Source: Helicobacter pylori NQ4053
GTDB taxonomy: Bacteria > Campylobacterota > Campylobacteria > Campylobacterales > Helicobacteraceae
Assembly: GCF_000274605.1 (NCBI RefSeq)
Contig: NZ_AKNV01000003.1
Location: forward strand, 1 to 64,000
DNA length: 64,000 bases
Direction: 5' to 3'
The notes below the pieces were generated by a model. It did no database searches, was not told the origin of the DNA, and saw nothing but the letters and a program-made list of their open reading frames with translations. How positions within the stretch are numbered: position 1 is the first letter of the stretch; each line of letters opens with the position of its first letter. Below are positions 40,878 through 50,801 of the stretch, piece after piece. The position numbers and the translations under genes were made by a program.

Positions 40878-40878
40878 T
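40873..40878 (+). promoter_or_regulatory. -10 element upstream of typA
   Basis: TATAAT at 40873-40878 lies 45 bases before the typA ATG; a second weaker TATACT is at 40886-40891. Either could start typA transcription. Confidence 0.4.
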
Positions 40879-40922
40879 ATTGTGTTATACTTCTAATTTC
40901 AATTTTGCTTGTTAGGACATTC

Positions 40923-42722
40923 ATGAAAAATATTAGAAATATCGCTGTAATCGCGCATGTTGATCATGGGAAAACCACTTTAGTAGATGGCTTGCTTTCT
41001 CAATCTGGCACGTTTAGTGAGAGGGAAAAAGTGGATGAAAGGGTGATGGATAGCAACGATTTAGAGAAAGAAAGAGGCATCACTATCCTGTCTAAAAACA
41101 CCGCTATTTATTACAAAGACACTAAAATCAATATCATTGACACTCCCGGGCATGCTGATTTTGGGGGCGAAGTGGAGCGTGTTTTAAAAATGGTGGATGG
41201 GGTGCTTCTCCTAGTGGACGCTCAAGAAGGGGTCATGCCTCAAACTAAATTCGTGGTTAAAAAGGCTTTGAGTTTTGGGATTTGCCCTATTGTGGTGGTG
41301 AATAAAATTGATAAGCCTGCCGCTGAACCGGACAGAGTGGTGGATGAAGTTTTTGACTTGTTCGTAGCGATGGGGGCTAGCGATAAACAATTGGATTTTC
41401 CTGTCGTGTATGCCGCTGCTAGAGATGGCTATGCGATGAAAAGTTTAGACGATGAAAAGAAAAATTTAGAGCCTTTGTTTGAAACGATTTTAGAGCATGT
41501 GCCAAGCCCTAGCGGGAGCGTGGATGAGCCTTTGCAAATGCAAATTTTTACGCTTGATTATGACAATTATGTGGGCAAAATCGGTATCGCTAGAGTGTTT
41601 AATGGCTCGGTTAAAAAGAATGAAAGCGTGTTGCTGATGAAAAGCGATGGGAGTAAAGAAAATGGCCGTATCACTAAGCTCATAGGCTTTTTAGGGCTGG
41701 CTAGGACTGAGATTGAAAACGCTTATGCGGGCGATATTGTAGCGCTTGCTGGGTTTAACGCAATGGATGTGGGCGATAGCGTCGTTGATCCCACTAACCC
41801 CATGCCTTTAGATCCCATGCATTTAGAAGAGCCTACAATGAGCGTGTATTTTGCCGTCAATGATTCGCCCTTAGCTGGGTTGGAAGGAAAGCATGTTACT
41901 GCCAACAAATTAAAAGACAGGCTCTTAAAAGAAATGCAAACCAATATCGCTATGAAATGCGAAGAAATGGGCGAAGGTAAGTTTAAAGTGAGCGGGCGTG
42001 GGGAATTGCAAATCACCATTTTAGCTGAAAATTTACGCCGTGAAGGGTTTGAATTTAGCATTTCACGCCCTGAAGTCATCATTAAAGAAGAAAATGGCGT
42101 TAAATGCGAGCCTTTTGAGCATTTAGTGATTGACACGCCCCAAGATTTTAGCGGGGCTATCATTGAGAGATTGGGCAAAAGAAAAGCCGAGATGAAAGCG
42201 ATGAATCCCATGAGCGATGGCTATACAAGATTAGAATTTGAAATTCCTGCAAGAGGACTTATCGGTTATAGGAGCGAGTTTTTAACCGACACTAAGGGCG
42301 AAGGCGTGATGAATCATAGCTTTTTGGAATTCCGCCCTTTTAGCGGGAGCGTGGAATCGCGCAAAAATGGGGCGCTAATTAGCATGGAAAATGGCGAAGC
42401 GACCGCTTTTTCCCTTTTCAATATCCAAGAAAGAGGCGCGCTTTTTATCAACCCCCAAACGAAGGTTTATGTGGGCATGGTCATTGGCGAACACAGCAGG
42501 GATAATGATTTAGATGTCAATCCTATCAAATCCAAGCACTTAACTAACATGAGAGCGAGTGGGAGCGATGATGCGATCAAACTCACCCCGCCTAGGACTA
42601 TGGTGTTAGAAAGGGCGTTAGAATGGATTGAAGAAGATGAGATTTTAGAAGTTACCCCCTTGAATTTAAGGATCAGGAAAAAGATTTTAGACCCCAACAT
42701 GAGGAAAAGGGCGAAAAAATAA
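40923..42722 (+). CDS. typA: GTPase TypA/BipA
   Basis: A ribosome-associated translational GTPase involved in ribosome assembly and stress adaptation. The 599-residue protein has G1 [10 protein letters not shown], a G2 region EKERGITI, G3 [11 protein letters not shown]4 NKID and the EF-G-like domains III/V plus a BipA-specific C terminus. I chose the ATG at 40923 ([16 protein letters not shown]), since the upstream in-frame start is a TTG with no ribosome site, whereas TAGGA precedes the ATG. It is followed by a methyltransferase gene 15 bases on. Confidence 0.95.
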
Positions 42723-42737
42723 ATAAAACCTTTTGGA

Positions 42738-43667
42738 ATGCATGCGAATTTATTCAACCAAAACGCTAGCAAAAAAGACATTTTTTTGCACAATTTGCGC
42801 TCTAATAATGGGCGTTACAAACGCTATGTAAAAGCCCCTTTAAGATATGGTGGGGGCAAATCTTTAGCTGTAGGGTTAATAGTGGAGTGTATACCTAATG
42901 GTGTGCGTAGGATTATTAGCCCTTTTATAGGTGGGGGGAGCGTGGAAATTGCATGCGCGGCAGAGTTGGGTTTAGAAGTGTTGGGCTTTGATATTTTTGA
43001 CATTTTAGTGAATTTTTATCAAGCGCTGCTCAAAGACAAACAAGCTCTTTATGATAATTTGCTCTCTTTAGAACCTAATCAAGAAACTTACAACATTATC
43101 AAACAAGAGTTAAAAGCCCATTATAAAAAAGAATGCGTTTTAGACCCTTTAATTTTGGCTAGAGATTATTACTTTAACTTTAATTTAAGCTATGGGCCGG
43201 GATTTTTGGGGTGGATGAGTAAAATTTATACCGATAAACAACGCTATCTAAACACCCTTTTAAAAATTAAAGATTTTAACGCCCCTAGTTTAAAGGTGGA
43301 ATGCTCTAGCTTTGAAGAAGTGTTGCTCGCTTATCCTAATGATTTTTTCTATCTTGACCCCCCTTATGTGTTAGAAAATTCTAAAATGTTTAAGGGGATT
43401 TACCCTATGCGTAATTTTCCTATCCACCACAATGGTTTTAAACATGAAGTATTAGCTCACATGCTAAAAAGGCATAAAGGGCCATTTATTTTAAGCTATA
43501 ATGACTGCGAATTTGTAAGGAATGCTTATAAGGATTTTAAAATTTTAGAACCCTCTTGGCAATACACTATGGGACAAGGCGAAACCAGAATGGGTAAAAA
43601 CCGCTTAGAAAGAGGCGATAATAACCATGTCAAACAATCTCATGAGTTATTGATCATCAAGGAGTAA
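42738..43667 (+). CDS. D12-class (FokI-like) DNA adenine methyltransferase
   Basis: An N6-adenine methyltransferase of 309 residues, alpha (Dam/D12) type. SAM-binding motif I is in the PLRYGGGKS/FIGGGSVEIACA segments; the catalytic motif is LDPPYV (about 212). HP0481-like. A short protein starts three bases after its stop and is a good candidate for the cognate endonuclease. Recognition site unknown. A frameshift is not seen, unlike the next methyltransferase gene. Confidence 0.88.
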   Translation: MHANLFNQNASKKDIFLHNLRSNNGRYKRYVKAPLRYGGGKSLAVGLIVECIPNGVRRIISPFIGGGSVEIACAAELGLEVLGFDIFDILVNFYQALLKDKQALYDNLLSLEPNQETYNIIKQELKAHYKKECVLDPLILARDYYFNFNLSYGPGFLGWMSKIYTDKQRYLNTLLKIKDFNAPSLKVECSSFEEVLLAYPNDFFYLDPPYVLENSKMFKGIYPMRNFPIHHNGFKHEVLAHMLKRHKGPFILSYNDCEFVRNAYKDFKILEPSWQYTMGQGETRMGKNRLERGDNNHVKQSHELLIIKE

Positions 43668-43669
43668 AA

Positions 43670-44284
43670 ATGCATATTAGCGAAGTCAAAACTGCCTTTA
43701 AAATCGCTGATGTAGAATACGTGAAAGACAGCACAAAGTTAAATTTCAACTATCTTAAGGATTTAAAAGATGAAAACAATCAATCTTTATCTCAAAATAT
43801 TTTAACTCAAAATGTGGCTAGAGTGTATTTAATTGTGGTGGATGGTGAGATTAAAAAAATTGGTGGTTCTCAAGCGGATGGCGGGATTAAAAGCACGCTC
43901 AATATTTATAAAGATGGGGGAGTCAAAGGGAGGCCTAGTATTAGAAGTTTTGGCGTGTGGTATTTTCTTTATCACACAATACTCACAGGGGCTAAAATAG
44001 AATTTTACATGATTTATCAGCCTAATTTTGAAACTCAAGTCAAAGGCTTGTTTGGTTTTTGTGCAATCAAAGATGCAAGTATAAGCTATAAACTTTTAGA
44101 GCAAGCTTGCCTGACGGATTATAGAAACAATAGCCATGACGCATTACCCGAATGGAATGTGCAAGAGCAAGGCAAAGATTGGCCAAACGATATTAAAGAT
44201 GAGCATGCCAATATCACTCAAAAAGCTCAAAACAGAGAAAAGGCCGTCCATAGAAAAGCGATTGACAAACCTAGCAAAACTTAA
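43670..44284 (+). CDS. Probable restriction endonuclease with GIY-YIG-like features
   Basis: A 204-residue protein (HP0482-like) co-transcribed with the methyltransferase just upstream (two-base spacer). Its centre resembles GIY-YIG nucleases: VYLIVVDGEIKKIGGS for the first two conserved strands, GRPSIRSFG supplying an arginine, then GAKIEFYMIY, then a glutamate (LLEQACLTDY) and asparagine (LPEWN) in the expected order. GIY-YIG restriction enzymes exist in H. pylori (Hpy188I). The match is by pattern, not alignment. No other function is recognised. Confidence 0.55.
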   Translation: MHISEVKTAFKIADVEYVKDSTKLNFNYLKDLKDENNQSLSQNILTQNVARVYLIVVDGEIKKIGGSQADGGIKSTLNIYKDGGVKGRPSIRSFGVWYFLYHTILTGAKIEFYMIYQPNFETQVKGLFGFCAIKDASISYKLLEQACLTDYRNNSHDALPEWNVQEQGKDWPNDIKDEHANITQKAQNREKAVHRKAIDKPSKT

Positions 44285-44381
44285 AAGATTGAATAAATGG
44301 TTTTAACCCAATTTCAAAAAAGGGCTTTAAGTTTTACTCCATTTAAAAAGTGTGGGTTTAGATGAAAGGAAAAAATAAAAC

Positions 44382-45437
44382 TTGTATAAAGTAGCAGATA
44401 TTTTTTGTGGTGCTGGAGGGTTGAGCTATGGTTTTTCGGCACAACCTTATTTTGAATTAATATGGGCTAACGATATAGACAAAGATGCCATTTTAAGCTA
44501 TCAAGCCAATCATAAAGAGGCACAAACCATTTTATGCGATATTGTGCAACTTCATTGCCACAACTTGCCATGCGTTTCAATTGATATTCTATTAGGCGGA
44601 CCACCATGCCAGAGCTATTCTACCCTTGGCAAAAGAAAAATGGATGAAAAAGCGAATCTGTTTAAAGAATATTTGCGGCTCTTAGACTTAGTAAAACCAA
44701 AAATATTTGTTTTTGAAAATGTGGTGGGTTTAATGTCTATGCAAAAAGGGCAATTATTCAAACAAATTTGTAACGCTTTTAAAGAGAGAGGTTATATTTT
44801 AGAGAATGCCATTTTAAACGCCCTAGATTATGGTGTGCCTCAAATAAGAGAAGAAGTGTTTTAGTGGGCACGCTTAAAAGTTTTAAACAAAAATTTTACT
44901 CCCCCAAACCCATAAAAACACATTTTTCTTTAAAAGACGCTTTAGGGGATTTTACCACCCATTCAAAGCGGTGAAAATGGTGATGCTTTAGGTTATCTTA
45001 AAAATGCGGATAACGTTTTTTTGGAATTTGTGCGAAATTCTAAAGAATTAAGCGAGCATAGCAGTCCTAAAAACAATGAAAAACTGATAAAAATCATGCA
45101 AACGCTAAAAGACGGGCAGAATAAAGATGATTTGCCAGAAAGCCTACGCCCCAAAAGCGGTTATACTAATACCTATGCCAAAATGTGGTGGGAAAAACCG
45201 GCCCCCACCATTACAAGAAATTTTTCTACCCCAAGCAGTTCTAGGTGTATCCATCCAAGAGACTCTAGGGCGTTAAGCATTAGAGAGGGGGCAAGATTGC
45301 AAAGCTTTCCTGATAATTATAAATTTTATGGGAGTGGTAGCGCTAAAAGATTGCAAATTGGTAATGCTGTGCCACCCTTATTGAGTGTAGCGCTCGCTCA
45401 TGCTGTCTTTGATTTTTTAAGGGGTAAAAATGTTTGA
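44382..45437 (+). pseudogene. C5-cytosine DNA methyltransferase, two compensating frameshifts
   Basis: An m5C methyltransferase with the standard motif order: I (DIFCGAGGLSYGF), IV (GGPPCQSYS), VI (FENVVGLM), VIII (VPQIREEVF), then IX (RALSIREGARLQSFPD) and X (QIGNAVPPLL) at the C terminus. It starts at TTG 44382 after an AAAGGA site. At 44859-44862 one T is missing (TTTT for TTTTT), which creates an immediate TAG. Near 44953-44956 one T is extra (GATTTTACC for GATTTACC), which restores the frame (DLPPIQSGENGD). With both corrected the gene is 351 residues. As written the product stops at 160 residues before the recognition domain. It matches HP0483, listed as similar to a Bsp6I-type enzyme. 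Either a real loss or two homopolymer errors. Confidence 0.88.
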
Positions 45438-46194
45438 TAATAACGATTTTAAAGGTTATAGAAATTTATTGGGTTTTAATTCTCAAAATGCGTTTAAGGA
45501 ATTTTTAGGCGCTAAAGACATACAACCTTGCGTTGATTTCAATTATTTAAACGCACTCAAATAAACGCACTCAAAAAAAGGCTTATTGAAATTTTTAGCG
45601 CTATCAATAGTATTTATTGTTTTAAATATAATGAGTATGAATTGGAATGTTTTTTTAAAGACTCCATAGAGCGAGTGTTTTCAAAGATAGTGGATACTCA
45701 TATTATTTATAAGCTAAATAATCAAGGCAGAAGACCTGAAGAAGTTTGTTTTTCGTGGATGCGTGGGTTTTAGTAGCGGAGTTTTTAAGGATTTTATCGC
45801 TTGTCTTTTTAATACGCAAAAAGAAACCATCAAATTTTTTGGTGGTGGTAATTTTGAGAACATAGAAAGCTTTAAAAGAAGTCCTAAAGCCGATTTTTTG
45901 TTGGATAATCATTTATTGCTAGAAGTTCAAAGTGGGTTTCAAGGGATCAATGATATTAAAGAACATAAAGTTTTAGAGGCTAAAAGGCGTTTGATAACGG
46001 ATAAAATTCCTACTATTGTGGTGCATTTTGACCTGTTTAACGGGCAAGTGGCGTGCGTAGAAATTTCTAAAATCAAAGACAATGATTTGAATTGGATAAC
46101 CCGCCAACAAATGGAAGGGCAGAGCGTTTTTAATATTTCGCAAAACTTTTTTGATTACAAAATTACAGAAATACCTAATAAGCCGCTTTCATAA
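45430..46194 (+). pseudogene. Decayed restriction endonuclease partner of the m5C methyltransferase
   Basis: The ATG at 45430 overlaps the methyltransferase stop. The frame reads MFDNNDFKGYRNLLGFNSQ and stops at TAA 45562, created by an exact 14-base tandem duplication (45548-45575). Without the duplication it continues NALKKRLIEIFSAINSIYCF to CFSWMRG. There, an extra T in TTTT (near 45768-45771) must be removed to read GFSSGVFKDFIACLFNT. The last part (about 143 residues to 46194) has ADFLLDNHLLLEVQSGF, a D-x9-ExQ pattern resembling PD-(D/E)xK nucleases. The +14 and +1 changes sum to 15, so the frame is restored. The gene is probably a type II endonuclease of about 250 residues, now inactive. 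Confidence 0.72.
45548..45575. repeat. 14-base tandem duplication breaking the endonuclease gene
   Basis: TAAACGCACTCAAA occurs twice in a row (45548-45561 and 45562-45575). The second copy begins with an in-frame TAA stop. Replication slippage could remove one copy. Confidence 0.9.
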
Positions 46195-46295
46195 AAACCC
46201 ATAATACAGCCTAAATAAAATACAAGATAATAGTATTAAAAAGGTGGTAGGTGGATTGAATGTCCGTTATTTTTTGCTTGACATTCAGCGTGAGT

Positions 46296-46367
46296 GTGTG
46301 CGCCTCAAATAAGATGGCGAGTGATTTTGAGTAGGCGCACATAAAAGTTTTAAACAAAAATTTTACT
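46296..46367 (+). pseudogene. Scrap of a second m5C methyltransferase (motif VIII region)
   Basis: This piece matches 44833-44900 in the methyltransferase gene. Both contain CCTCAAATAAGA followed by a GTG...TTT...AG(T)GGC-like stretch. They then share an identical 25-base block AAAAGTTTTAAACAAAAATTTTACT (44876-44900 and 46343-46367; quoted as two shorter blocks AAAAGTTTTAAACA and AAAATTTTACT). Translated it gives PQIRWRVILSRR, a motif VIII, then frame breaks. It is a relic of a duplicated or replaced methyltransferase, in direct orientation 1.47 kb downstream. The rest of 46195-46399 holds nothing else clear. Confidence 0.7.
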
Positions 46368-46399
46368 TCCCCCTTATATTTTGATTTGCCTTAGCCTTT

Positions 46400-47344
46400 T
46401 TATTGCCTTCTGCTAAAAGTGATCCCATAAACTTCATTCCTGATTTGAAACAAGGGATCAGTAGGGGCTTCTACGCCTTTGGGGAGATCAGCTGGGAAAT
46501 ACACGTCTTTATTGCAACCCGTTCCTTCGTATTTTTCAACTTTCAAGGTCCCTACTAATAATTCCTTGTGTTTGCCTTTCCAAAGCGCGGTCGTGTCGTT
46601 AGTGGCATCATTTTTATTCGCAAACACCAGATACATTTGGTATTCTATGGGCTTAGTTTTAAGGTGTTGTTGGAATGCAGAGAGCAGATAATTTGAATCT
46701 TTTTGCTTTAATTCTTGGGGGTTAAGATACTTAACGCCCTCTTTAGGCACAAATTTCCATCTCGCAGATAATAATTCCTCTTTCTTATCTTTAAACCTGA
46801 ACGCATGCACGCTGTAATAAGGCGTGTTAGCCACGCTTGAGCTAATCCCTATCGTTTTCATATAGGTGGCAAAATTCCTATAAGAGAGGACTTCTTCGTA
46901 AAGCTTTTTGATTCTTGCTTCATCTACCTTGCCATTTTTAGGAATCCTCATCTCAAAAAATTGAGCGAATTCGTTAGGGTTTTTGGCAAAATTGATTTCT
47001 GTATTGAGCATCACCATTGTCCAGCTAGCGTTTTGATTTTCCAATTTTAACGCCATTCCCCTAACTTTGCTTTTATCGTCCATTGCCACGCCCCCTAAAG
47101 AATACCTTACAGACGCAGGGATTTCTTTTTCATTGAGTAGTGGCACATCTAAATCCTTTTTTGCTTGCACATTAGGGAGGAACACGCCTTTAGCGCAAAA
47201 CCCCTTAGTGTGGTTGATTTTCATTTTAGGCTCTTTGGCGTTGAGTTTGTAGAAAATATCTGCAATCTCTTCAGCGCTCACTTCATGGGCTTTTAAAAAA
47301 CCCAAACTCAAAACCAAACACAAGCTCAAACTAATTTTTTTCAT
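46400..47344 (-). CDS. Catalase-related heme peroxidase, periplasmic (HP0485-like)
   Basis: A 314-residue protein of the SrpA-type catalase-related family, smaller than classical catalase. Signal peptide MKKISLSLCLVLSLGFLKAH points to the periplasm. The heme-site histidine lies in NHTKGFCAKG (about 45) and the C terminus has the proximal-ligand-like R-x3-Y pattern (IRNEVYGITFSRRQ). Such proteins often act as peroxidases, with little catalase activity. H. pylori KatA is a different gene. Convergent with the decayed R-M region and divergent from hofC. Confidence 0.85.
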   Translation of the reverse strand: MKKISLSLCLVLSLGFLKAHEVSAEEIADIFYKLNAKEPKMKINHTKGFCAKGVFLPNVQAKKDLDVPLLNEKEIPASVRYSLGGVAMDDKSKVRGMALKLENQNASWTMVMLNTEINFAKNPNEFAQFFEMRIPKNGKVDEARIKKLYEEVLSYRNFATYMKTIGISSSVANTPYYSVHAFRFKDKKEELLSARWKFVPKEGVKYLNPQELKQKDSNYLLSAFQQHLKTKPIEYQMYLVFANKNDATNDTTALWKGKHKELLVGTLKVEKYEGTGCNKDVYFPADLPKGVEAPTDPLFQIRNEVYGITFSRRQ

Positions 47345-47572
47345 TCTTGATCCTTATTATTATTTTTATATAAAACAATGCCTTATTGTATCAGTAAATT
47401 CCCTATTGAGTCTTAAAAAAGCCTTTTTTAAATATCTTATTAGGATCTTAAAGGATTATCCTATCCATTTGCATGCGATGAGCGAGCTTTTAAGGATAAA
47501 CTTGCGTTTTAAATTTTGCGATTTTTAAGAAAAATTAGCTTGATTTTAAACTAATTCTATATTCTTTTATGC

Positions 47573-47578
47573 TACAAT
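47573..47578 (+). promoter_or_regulatory. -10 element of hofC
   Basis: TACAAT in TATGCTACAATTATTTC lies 50 bases before the hofC ATG. The ribosome site AAGGAAGAGG precedes the ATG. The gap 47345-47572 contains no clear gene. Confidence 0.45.
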
Positions 47579-47627
47579 TATTTCTACAGAGTAATTTATC
47601 TATTCTCAGGTAAAGTAAGGAAGAGGA

Positions 47628-49214
47628 ATGAAATTAAAGAAACGAAAAGTTGTAGCTACATTGCTAAAGCGTTTTACCTTGCCACTATTGTTCACTACGG
47701 GTTCATTAGGGGCGGTTACTTATGAAGTGCATGGGGATTTTATCAATTTCTCCAAAGTGGGTTTTAACCATTCGCCTATTAACCCTGTTAAAGGTATCTA
47801 TCCCACAGAAACTTTTGTTAACCTTACGGGTAAGCTAGAGGGGTCTGTGCATTTAGGTAGGGGATGGACCGTGAATTTAGGCGGTGTTTTGGGCGGACAA
47901 GCTTACGATGGCACTAAATACGATAGATGGGCAAAGGATTTTACCCCCCCAAGCTATTGGGATAAAACTTCGTGCGGCACGGATTCTTTGAGCCTTTGTA
48001 TGAATGCGACTAAATTGTGGCAGCAATCAGGGCCAGGTGGTGTCATTAACCCTAGAGGTCTTGGTTGGGAATATATGGGTGAGTGGAACGGCTTGTTCCC
48101 TAACTACTATCCGGCTAACGCCTACTTGCCCGGTGGTTCAAGGCGCTATGAAGTTTATAAAGCGAATCTCACCTATGATAGCGATAGAGTCCATATGGTA
48201 ATGGGGCGCTTTGATGTTACTGAGCAGGAGCAAATGGATTGGGTTTACCAATTGTTCCAAGGTTTTTATGGGACTTTCAAGCTCACGAATAAGATGAAGT
48301 TCTTGCTCTTTAGCTCTTGGGGTCGTGGTATCGCTGATGGTCAATGGTTGTTCCCTATCTATCGTGAAAAGCCTTGGGGTATTCATAAAGCCGGTATTAT
48401 TTATCGCCCTACAAAGAATTTAATGATCCACCCTTATGTGTATCTTATCCCAGAGGTAGAAACAAATCCCGGTGTTAAAATAGAGTATGATACCAATCCG
48501 GGGTTTAGTGGTAGGGGCATTAGGAATAGAACGGCTTTCTATGCGTTATACAGCTATCGTTGGAATAACGCTGAATACGGTCGTTACGCGCCCGCTCGTT
48601 ATAACACTTGGGATCCGTTCTTGGACAATGGTAAGTGGCGTGGCTTGCAAGGTCCTGGTGGTGCGACGCTCTTTTTACGCCACCATATAGACATTAACAA
48701 CTACTTTGTGGTTGGTGGTGCTTATCTCAACATCGGTAACCCTAACATGAACTTAGGTACTTGGGGTAACATCATCGCTGTGGATGGTATCGAACAATGG
48801 GTTGGCAGTATCTACAGCTTAGGGTTTGCGGGGATTGACAACATTACCGACGCTGACGCGTTCACTGAGTATGTTAAAGGTGGAGGCAAGCATGGTAAGT
48901 TCAGTTGGAGCGTTTATCAACGCTTCACTACCGCTCCAAGGGCTTTGGAATATGGTATTGGTATGTATCTAGACTATCAGTTCAGCAAGCATGTTAAAGC
49001 GGGTCTCAAACTCGTATGGTTAGAGTTCCAAATTCGTGCGGGTTACAACCCTGGAACCGGTTTCCTTGGGCCAAACGGGCAACCGCTTAACTTGAATAAT
49101 GGTTTGTTTGAATCTTCTGCGTTCGCGCAAGGCCCTCAAGACATGGGTGGCATTAAAAAGAGTATTACCCAAGACAGAAGCCATTTGATGACACACATCA
49201 GTTATAGTTTCTAA
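47628..49214 (+). CDS. hofC: Hof-family outer-membrane protein HofC
   Basis: A 528-residue outer-membrane beta-barrel (HP0486-like). A positively charged N terminus (KLKKRKVVATLLKRFTLPLLFTTGSLG) acts as an unusually long signal peptide. The mature part has aromatic-rich alternating strands and a C-terminal strand LMTHISYSF ending in phenylalanine. Hof proteins are about 50 kDa and their ligands are mostly unknown; some contribute to colonisation and sheath assembly in the literature. Next to hofD, 57 bases apart. Confidence 0.92.
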   Translation: MKLKKRKVVATLLKRFTLPLLFTTGSLGAVTYEVHGDFINFSKVGFNHSPINPVKGIYPTETFVNLTGKLEGSVHLGRGWTVNLGGVLGGQAYDGTKYDRWAKDFTPPSYWDKTSCGTDSLSLCMNATKLWQQSGPGGVINPRGLGWEYMGEWNGLFPNYYPANAYLPGGSRRYEVYKANLTYDSDRVHMVMGRFDVTEQEQMDWVYQLFQGFYGTFKLTNKMKFLLFSSWGRGIADGQWLFPIYREKPWGIHKAGIIYRPTKNLMIHPYVYLIPEVETNPGVKIEYDTNPGFSGRGIRNRTAFYALYSYRWNNAEYGRYAPARYNTWDPFLDNGKWRGLQGPGGATLFLRHHIDINNYFVVGGAYLNIGNPNMNLGTWGNIIAVDGIEQWVGSIYSLGFAGIDNITDADAFTEYVKGGGKHGKFSWSVYQRFTTAPRALEYGIGMYLDYQFSKHVKAGLKLVWLEFQIRAGYNPGTGFLGPNGQPLNLNNGLFESSAFAQGPQDMGGIKKSITQDRSHLMTHISYSF

Positions 49215-49285
49215 GGGAGTTCCCCTATTCTCTTAGATATGCCTTTTTTTGTATTTTTATTTTAATATCTTTGGGAGTTAGGGTT

Positions 49286-50683
49286 TTGGAAGTTAAGAAA
49301 TATTTTCTTTACGCCCTGTTTTTTTTGCTTTTTTCTGGTCTTTTTTTATCCAAACTTCAAGCTTATAAATTCAACATGAGTATTGTTGGAAAGGTGAGTA
49401 GCTATACTAAGTTTGGCTTTAACAACCAAAGATACCAACCCTCCAAAGACATTTATCCTACAGGTAGTTACACTTCTTTACTCGGTGAATTGAATTTGAG
49501 CATGGGGTTATACAAGGGTTTGAGAGCGGAAGTGGGGGCGATGATGGCAGCGCTCCCCTATGACTCTACCGCTTATCAAGGCAACAATATCCCTAATGGC
49601 CAGCCTGGCTCTAGGACGGATCCTTTCGGTGCGGGTATCTTTTGGCAATACATTGGCTGGTATGCAGGGCATAGCGGTTTAAACGTGCAAAAACCTCGTT
49701 TGGCTATGGTGCATAACGCTTTTTTGAGCTACAACTACAAGAAAGACAAATTCAGTTTTGGCGTGAAAGGGGGGCGCTATGATGCTGAAGAGTATGACTG
49801 GTTCACTTCTTACACTCAAGGGGTTGAAGGTTTTGTCAAATACAAAGACACCAGATTCAGAGTGATGTATTCAGACGCTAGGGCTTCAGCGTCAAGCGAC
49901 TGGTTTTGGTATTTTGGGCGCTACTATACAAGCGGTAAGGCTTTAATGGTGGCTGATTTAAAATACGAAAAAGACAACCTAAAAATCAACCCTTATTTTT
50001 ATGCGATCTTTCAAAGAATGTATGCACCAGGCATTAATATCACTTACGACACCAACCCTAATTTTAATAATAAGGGCTTTCGTTTTGTAGGCACTTTCGT
50101 GGGGTTTTTCCCCATTTTTGCCACTCCGGCTAATCAAAATGATATTATCCTCTTCCAACAAGTGCCGTTAGGAAAGAGCGGGCAAACTTATTTTTTCCGC
50201 ACCCGTTTTTACTATAATAAGTGGCAATTTGGGGGTAGTGTCTATAAAAATATCGGTAACGCTAATGGCGATATAGGTATTTATGGCGACCCTTTGGGGT
50301 ATAACATTTGGACGAATAGTATTTATGACGCAGAAATTAACAATATTGTTGGCGCTGATGTTATTAATGGGTTTTTGTATGTAGGCTCGCAGTATAGGGG
50401 GTTTAGTTGGAAAATTTTAGGCCGTTGGACGGATAGCCCAAGGGCTGATGAAAGGAGTCTCGCGCTCTTTTTGAGCTATTTTTCTAATAAGTATAATATT
50501 AGAATGGATTTGAAACTAGAATATTATGGCAATATCACCAAAAAAGGCTATTGTATTGGGTATTGTGGCATGTATGTTCCAGTTGATCCTAACGGGCCTG
50601 GCACGCAACCTTTAACGCACAACGTGTATTCTGACAGGAGCCATATCATGTTTAACATTACTTATGGTTTTAGGATTTACTAG
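49286..50683 (+). CDS. hofD: Hof-family outer-membrane protein HofD
   Basis: Paralogue of hofC (HP0487-like): conserved KVGFN/KFGFN, YPTGSYTSLLGEL, DTNPNFNNKGFR and a final barrel strand (MFNITYGFRIY). About 465 residues. I favour the TTG at 49286 because GGGAG at 49273-49277 is a suitable ribosome site; an in-frame TTG at 49271 lacks one. The signal peptide then is KKYFLYALFFLLFSGLFLSKLQA. Probably co-transcribed with hofC. The 118 bases after its stop show no gene. Confidence 0.9.
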   Translation: MEVKKYFLYALFFLLFSGLFLSKLQAYKFNMSIVGKVSSYTKFGFNNQRYQPSKDIYPTGSYTSLLGELNLSMGLYKGLRAEVGAMMAALPYDSTAYQGNNIPNGQPGSRTDPFGAGIFWQYIGWYAGHSGLNVQKPRLAMVHNAFLSYNYKKDKFSFGVKGGRYDAEEYDWFTSYTQGVEGFVKYKDTRFRVMYSDARASASSDWFWYFGRYYTSGKALMVADLKYEKDNLKINPYFYAIFQRMYAPGINITYDTNPNFNNKGFRFVGTFVGFFPIFATPANQNDIILFQQVPLGKSGQTYFFRTRFYYNKWQFGGSVYKNIGNANGDIGIYGDPLGYNIWTNSIYDAEINNIVGADVINGFLYVGSQYRGFSWKILGRWTDSPRADERSLALFLSYFSNKYNIRMDLKLEYYGNITKKGYCIGYCGMYVPVDPNGPGTQPLTHNVYSDRSHIMFNITYGFRIY

Positions 50684-50801
50684 CCTTTTATCCTTATATT
50701 TTTGATTGGCCTTTTTAAAATATTGAAAGGCTTCGCTCCAATCAAATACTAATACTCAAAAAGTTTTATTTAACTTTATTATTCAATATTTAATACACTA
50801 G

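Noticed and set aside
46258-46343. Two apparent hairpins (GAATGTC/GACATTC and GTGCGCCT/AGGCGCAC) suggesting a small RNA
   Set aside because: The second one falls in a relic of an m5C methyltransferase gene, which explains the sequence better. No promoter or T run was found.
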